NCBI GenBank assembly: GCA_025923195.1
Contig: JAICGJ010000013.1
Coordinates: 1-58,616 of the forward strand
From: Chryseolinea sp.
GTDB taxonomy: Bacteria > Bacteroidota > Bacteroidia > Cytophagales > Cyclobacteriaceae
Direction: 5' to 3'
Length of the DNA stretch: 58,616 nucleotides
Part shown: piece by piece, positions 54,970 through 58,616 of the stretch
How positions within the stretch are numbered: position 1 is the stretch's first letter
Layout of the letters: each line of letters begins with the position of its first letter
Notes under the pieces: generated by a model
Seen by the model: the letters and a program-made list of their open reading frames with translations, nothing else
Database searches by the model: none
What the model was told of the DNA's origin: nothing
Program-made: the position numbers and the translations under genes

Positions 54970-55899
54970 ATGAAATCAACAACTGCAACTTTATTCTTTA
55001 CGTTTTTCTTTTTCGGCGGCTGCATCGGCGTCGACTACCTTGAAGATCCAACGGTTGGTGAGCGGATAGAAGTCGAGCCCGGCCAGGTAGCCTTGATGCC
55101 GACCTATTCGGCGCAACTTTCCGCACGATATTTTAATGCATATGGTGTTGAAGAGCAGGTCGATATAACCTGGACTTCTTCTGCTGCGTCAGTTGCCACT
55201 GTCAATGAAGACGGGATTGTGACAGCGAATCAACCCGGACAGGCTCAGGTGACAGCATCCTTCAAGACTGCAGTAAGCGAAGCTGTAAACATTACTGTTG
55301 TGGCAAATGCAAGTTCGGTTGCTACCGTAGAGATTAGTTCAGCCGCTAGTTCCATACTGGAGGTTGGTGAAAGTCTTGCATTAACGGCGACTGTAAGAAA
55401 TATCAGCGGAGAGATCTTGTCCGGGCGCGAGATACAGTGGTTTAGCGAGAACTCCTCTATAGTAGTCGTCAACGGGCAGGGTGTCGCTACTGCGGTAGCC
55501 AACGGATTAGCTGGTGTCCATGCTAAATGCGAAAATGTTAAGAGTAACTCTGTTGAGTTTGTCATCGGCTCAAGCCGGTCAGGCACATTTGTTCCGGCGG
55601 GAGGATATAACGCTGAGGGAATGGCGGCTCTTCGCGAGACTGATGGGATGCTCGTGCTGGAATTCAATGACAATTTCAAGACCAGCTTTGCACTCGGAAC
55701 ATTCGTGTACCTGTCGAACTCCACTTCCGGCTCTGCGACATTTTCGAGTGGCCTTGAGCTTGGTCAGATCTCAACGAATGGTGCAAAGACATTCAACGTA
55801 ACTTCGCTTTATCCCGACGTCGGGTTATTCGATTACCGGTATGTCATCATCTTGTGCAAGCCCGCTCGCGTAACATTCGGGTATGCTGACCTCAACTAA
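54970..55899 (+). CDS. Big_2-DM13 domain lipoprotein
   Basis: 309 residues from the ATG at 54970; a non-ATG start eight codons earlier is open but less likely. The signal ends in a lipobox-like FGGC (Cys18). Two bacterial Ig-like (Big_2) repeats follow (about 30-110 and 115-195): WTSSAASVATVNEDGIVTAN, then IQWFSENSSIVVVNGQGVAT. The C-terminus (about 200-309) is a DM13 domain, with SGTFVPAGGYNAEGMAALRE, LEFNDNFKTSFALGTFVYLS and ILCKPARVTFGYADL. The near-invariant Cys of DM13, proposed to be redox-active, is present. It is linked to a barrel gene 3 bases downstream. Confidence 0.85.
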   Translation: MKSTTATLFFTFFFFGGCIGVDYLEDPTVGERIEVEPGQVALMPTYSAQLSARYFNAYGVEEQVDITWTSSAASVATVNEDGIVTANQPGQAQVTASFKTAVSEAVNITVVANASSVATVEISSAASSILEVGESLALTATVRNISGEILSGREIQWFSENSSIVVVNGQGVATAVANGLAGVHAKCENVKSNSVEFVIGSSRSGTFVPAGGYNAEGMAALRETDGMLVLEFNDNFKTSFALGTFVYLSNSTSGSATFSSGLELGQISTNGAKTFNVTSLYPDVGLFDYRYVIILCKPARVTFGYADLN

Positions 55900-55902
55900 A
55901 AT

Positions 55903-56754
55903 ATGATGAAAAAAACGACCATACTGCTTCTGCTTTTTATGTCGGTATCGCTCTGGGGCTATGCGGGCGGCGGCTGGCCACAGCCTAAGGGCAAGGGTTA
56001 TTATAAGATTGGCCAGAATTGGATCATTTCAGACTCTTTCTACGGCCCGGAAGGGGACATAGTAGCAATACGAACTACTGCGCTATACACCACAAGTTTT
56101 TATGGTGAGTATGGGATCAGCAATCGATTGACAGGCATTCTTTACTTTCCGTTTTTTGTTAGAAATACCTTGAATGAAGAAAGGTACCAGCCCAGCGGAA
56201 ACGTAGTTCCCGGAGATGCGGTAAATGCCTTGGGTGATACTGACGTAGCTTTCAAATATGGATTAATCGTTAACAAGCCCATTGTGCTTAGCGCGACCGT
56301 GGCCTTCGGTCTTCCTATTGGCGAGACAGCCGGCGGCGAGGGACAAATACTTCAAACGGGCGATGGCGAGTTCAACCAGATGATCAAATTCGATGTAAGT
56401 GGGTCGCTTTATCCTGCGCCCCTGTATGGTTCTGCCTACGTAGCGTTCAACAATCGGACGGAAGATTTTTCCGATGAAATAAGGTATGGATTCGAGATCG
56501 GATATACCTTTTTAAAAAAGATAACCGCAATTGCTAAACTCAATGTTGTCGAGTCATTGTATAATGGAAAAGATGAATTATCAGAAAACAATGGGATCTT
56601 TTCTAATAATACGGAATATGTGTCGCCCATGATTGAAATAGGGTACGCATTGAACGACAAGTGGGGGATTTCAGGATCTGCAGGATTTGCATTTTCAGGA
56701 AAAAACATCCTGGCATCGCCTAACTTCGGCATCGGCGTATACCTTAAAAGATAA
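55903..56754 (+). CDS. outer-membrane beta-barrel protein, partner of the DM13 lipoprotein
   Basis: 283 residues with a signal peptide (to about residue 21). The mature chain starts GGGWPQPKGKGYYKIGQNW, the entry seen in transporter-like barrels of the phenol-degradation MetA type, and shows alternating strands such as FYGEYGISNRLTGILYF and KYGLIVNKPIVLSATVAFGLP. The end is FGIGVYLKR. It starts 3 bases after the DM13 gene stop, so both come from one message. Inferred job: a surface channel or anchor for the lipoprotein. It is convergent with the J-domain gene. Confidence 0.8.
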   Translation: MMKKTTILLLLFMSVSLWGYAGGGWPQPKGKGYYKIGQNWIISDSFYGPEGDIVAIRTTALYTTSFYGEYGISNRLTGILYFPFFVRNTLNEERYQPSGNVVPGDAVNALGDTDVAFKYGLIVNKPIVLSATVAFGLPIGETAGGEGQILQTGDGEFNQMIKFDVSGSLYPAPLYGSAYVAFNNRTEDFSDEIRYGFEIGYTFLKKITAIAKLNVVESLYNGKDELSENNGIFSNNTEYVSPMIEIGYALNDKWGISGSAGFAFSGKNILASPNFGIGVYLKR

Positions 56755-56783
56755 GTCTGCGCTACCGTCGCCGCGACGAGTAT

Positions 56784-57968
56784 CTAGTTCACTCTTCGGC
56801 AATATTTTCTTGCCAATGCTTCGGTGTCGGGAGAGCCAAGCTTCTTTGCTTTGCTCAGGTCTGTGCAAAGATTGTCAAAATTTCTGCGCTGTTCATTTGC
56901 TACGGCACGCAGCAGATAGGGGTTGCTACGATCGCGCCTCAGAAAGATCGCCCAATTACAATCTGTGACGGCCTCGTCAAAGTGGCCAAGCTGGATATTA
57001 GCGCGAGCTCTCGCTTCGAATAAGTCAAAATAGATATCCGGCGCGTCATTCGGGTCCATTATGACTTCGAAGGCCGCTCCGTATATTTCTGTTAGATTTT
57101 CCTTAAATACCTTCTTGCCGTAACTGAAATAATACAAGGCCTCTTCGGGGTTTTCGAGTTTCTCAAGATTCAACATTCCAATACGATAGACGAGCTCAAG
57201 ATTATAGGGTCTTAAGTTATGGAGCTGCTTATATGCATTAAGGGATTCTTTATAGTTGCCAAGGTAATACTGGCACATGGAGATCTGGCGAATGGTTTCA
57301 AAAGAAGCGGGGTTCTCGTGATTCCTGAGGGTAATATAATAGCCGACGGCACCTGCGAAGTCCTGGATGTTAAACTTCTTGGTTGCCATTGCACGCAACG
57401 CATTAACTAAACTGTCGCGCGCATAGTTGTACCGGTATTCTGAAGGATCCTCCTGCTTTAGTTTCTGGATAGTTTTAAAGGCTTCATCGAACTGACCTTT
57501 ATTAAATAAAGTGTCTACATGTTTGAGCGCGTTAGTTGTAGCCAGGAACTGTTCTAATTGTCGCTGCTGGGTATAATACTGGGCAGAATGAATGATGGCA
57601 AAGCAAAAACCAGCTATCACCGTAAACACCAAAAACGCAAGAGCCTGAATCTTCACGTACTCCTTATCAATGCGGTAGTGCTTTTCCTGCATACGCTGCC
57701 ATTGATAAAATCTCATTTTATTTATTTCACGCTGATAATCGATTGTGTCTGTATACACGCGACTAATATGCGCATCGTAACGCGATTTCTTGAGCGCATC
57801 GGAAAGGGTATGGTACGCTTCATTCACCATCTTGAACATTTCCTCGGCTTCCTTCGATCCCGGGTTATGATCAGGATGATAGCGCATGGCTTTACGTTTA
57901 TAAGCAGCGCGGATTTGGGCAGCGGATGCTGAATGATCGATACCTAATATCTCGTAATAATTGCCCAT
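56784..57968 (-). CDS. J-domain membrane protein with TPR repeats
   Basis: 394 residues. The N-terminal J domain (about 1-68) has the HPD motif in MRYHPDHNPGSKEAEE. A linker with basic and aromatic residues precedes one membrane helix (about 108-130, VKIQALAFLVFTVIAGFCFA). From about 140 the chain is TPR-like (GQFDEAFKTIQKL, then AVGYYITLRN and CQYYLGNYKESLNAYKQL), on the other side of the membrane from the J domain. It should recruit DnaK in the cytoplasm while its TPRs hold a partner outside. No DnaJ zinc domain is present. Confidence 0.85.
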   Translation of the reverse strand: MGNYYEILGIDHSASAAQIRAAYKRKAMRYHPDHNPGSKEAEEMFKMVNEAYHTLSDALKKSRYDAHISRVYTDTIDYQREINKMRFYQWQRMQEKHYRIDKEYVKIQALAFLVFTVIAGFCFAIIHSAQYYTQQRQLEQFLATTNALKHVDTLFNKGQFDEAFKTIQKLKQEDPSEYRYNYARDSLVNALRAMATKKFNIQDFAGAVGYYITLRNHENPASFETIRQISMCQYYLGNYKESLNAYKQLHNLRPYNLELVYRIGMLNLEKLENPEEALYYFSYGKKVFKENLTEIYGAAFEVIMDPNDAPDIYFDLFEARARANIQLGHFDEAVTDCNWAIFLRRDRSNPYLLRAVANEQRRNFDNLCTDLSKAKKLGSPDTEALARKYCRRVN

Positions 57969-58065
57969 CCGTCAGTTATAACGTATTTGCCTCCCAAGTA
58001 GCTTCTTACATAAAAATAAAAAATTGCAGTGATCCTTTAACAATCGCGTCCACCAAAACCTGAAA

Positions 58066-58097
58066 CAACAAAAAAGGTGCCCCGGAGGAAGCACCTT
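58066..58097 (-). terminator. intrinsic terminator of gap
   Basis: Minus-strand stem AAGGTGC (58091-58097) against GCACCTT (58074-58080), 10-base loop, then a T-rich run (58066-58075). It starts 25 bases beyond the gap stop. Confidence 0.75.
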
Positions 58098-58121
58098 CTA
58101 ATAACCCAATGCTTACCCAGG

Positions 58122-58616
<495 letters not shown>

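Overview
The window is 58.6 kb of a Bacteroidota chromosome, most likely from the order Cytophagales. The phylum call rests on several things: gldC of the gliding machinery, two TonB-dependent receptors with a carboxypeptidase-regulatory N-terminus, a DUF4249 lipoprotein, a DUF3098 protein in an ftsX-uppP-truB-ribF cluster, LytTR signalling, promoters of the TTTG-N19-21-TAnnTTTG type, and starts without Shine-Dalgarno sequences. Placement below phylum is inference. The content is mostly housekeeping and envelope genes. I saw no tRNA, rRNA, CRISPR array, insertion sequence or prophage.

Layout. 0-1.4 kb: the end of a LytS-type histidine kinase (with an apparent frameshift), its LytTR regulator, and a single-domain response regulator on the other strand. 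1.5-8.2 kb: a lipoprotein, a TerB/FHA-like/ABCG fusion transporter, a DUF218 protein, a rhodanese lipoprotein and a glycosyltransferase. 8.2-14.2 kb (minus): galM, an SGNH-like lipoprotein paired with a TonB-dependent receptor, and gldC. 14.4-16.2 kb: an ABC exporter. 16.2-21.8 kb (minus): ftsX, DUF3098, uppP, truB, ribF, aacS. 21.9-23.9 kb (minus): an ECF sigma factor with a membrane anti-sigma-like protein, and a DUF2147 protein. 24.0-27.3 kb (minus): membrane pyrophosphatase hppA, a HolD-like candidate and a hotdog thioesterase. 27.5-32.4 kb: the threonine operon thrA-thrB-thrC behind a candidate leader-peptide attenuator. 32.4-41.5 kb (minus): pcm, a TPR-CHAT protease-like protein with an outer-membrane barrel, an M23 peptidase, mogA, trhO, a zinc-ribbon protein and an ACMSD-like amidohydrolase. 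41.7-42.7 kb: a patch of very small, mostly membrane ORFs. 42.8-51.4 kb: a TonB receptor, a DUF4249 lipoprotein, a 989-residue peptidase/propeller/barrel protein, pdhC and hslV. 51.4-58.6 kb: an AI-2E-family permease, a class III aminotransferase, a 44-residue membrane protein, a TerB-like protein, a Big_2-DM13 lipoprotein with a barrel partner, a J-domain/TPR membrane protein, and the C-terminal part of gap.

The observations most worth following are: (i) the 33-codon leader upstream of thrA, ending in a run of Ile and Thr codons, with a GUGA-capped hairpin sitting on its stop codon; (ii) the surface module of TonB receptor, DUF4249 lipoprotein and a protein combining an HExxH peptidase, a propeller and a barrel; (iii) the lipoprotein carrying a DM13 domain with its co-transcribed barrel; (iv) the perfect 14-bp palindrome between the core promoter elements of pdhC; (v) small membrane ORFs with their own terminators; (vi) a cluster of DnaA-box-like sites in AT-rich DNA upstream of pcm. 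None is proven from sequence alone.
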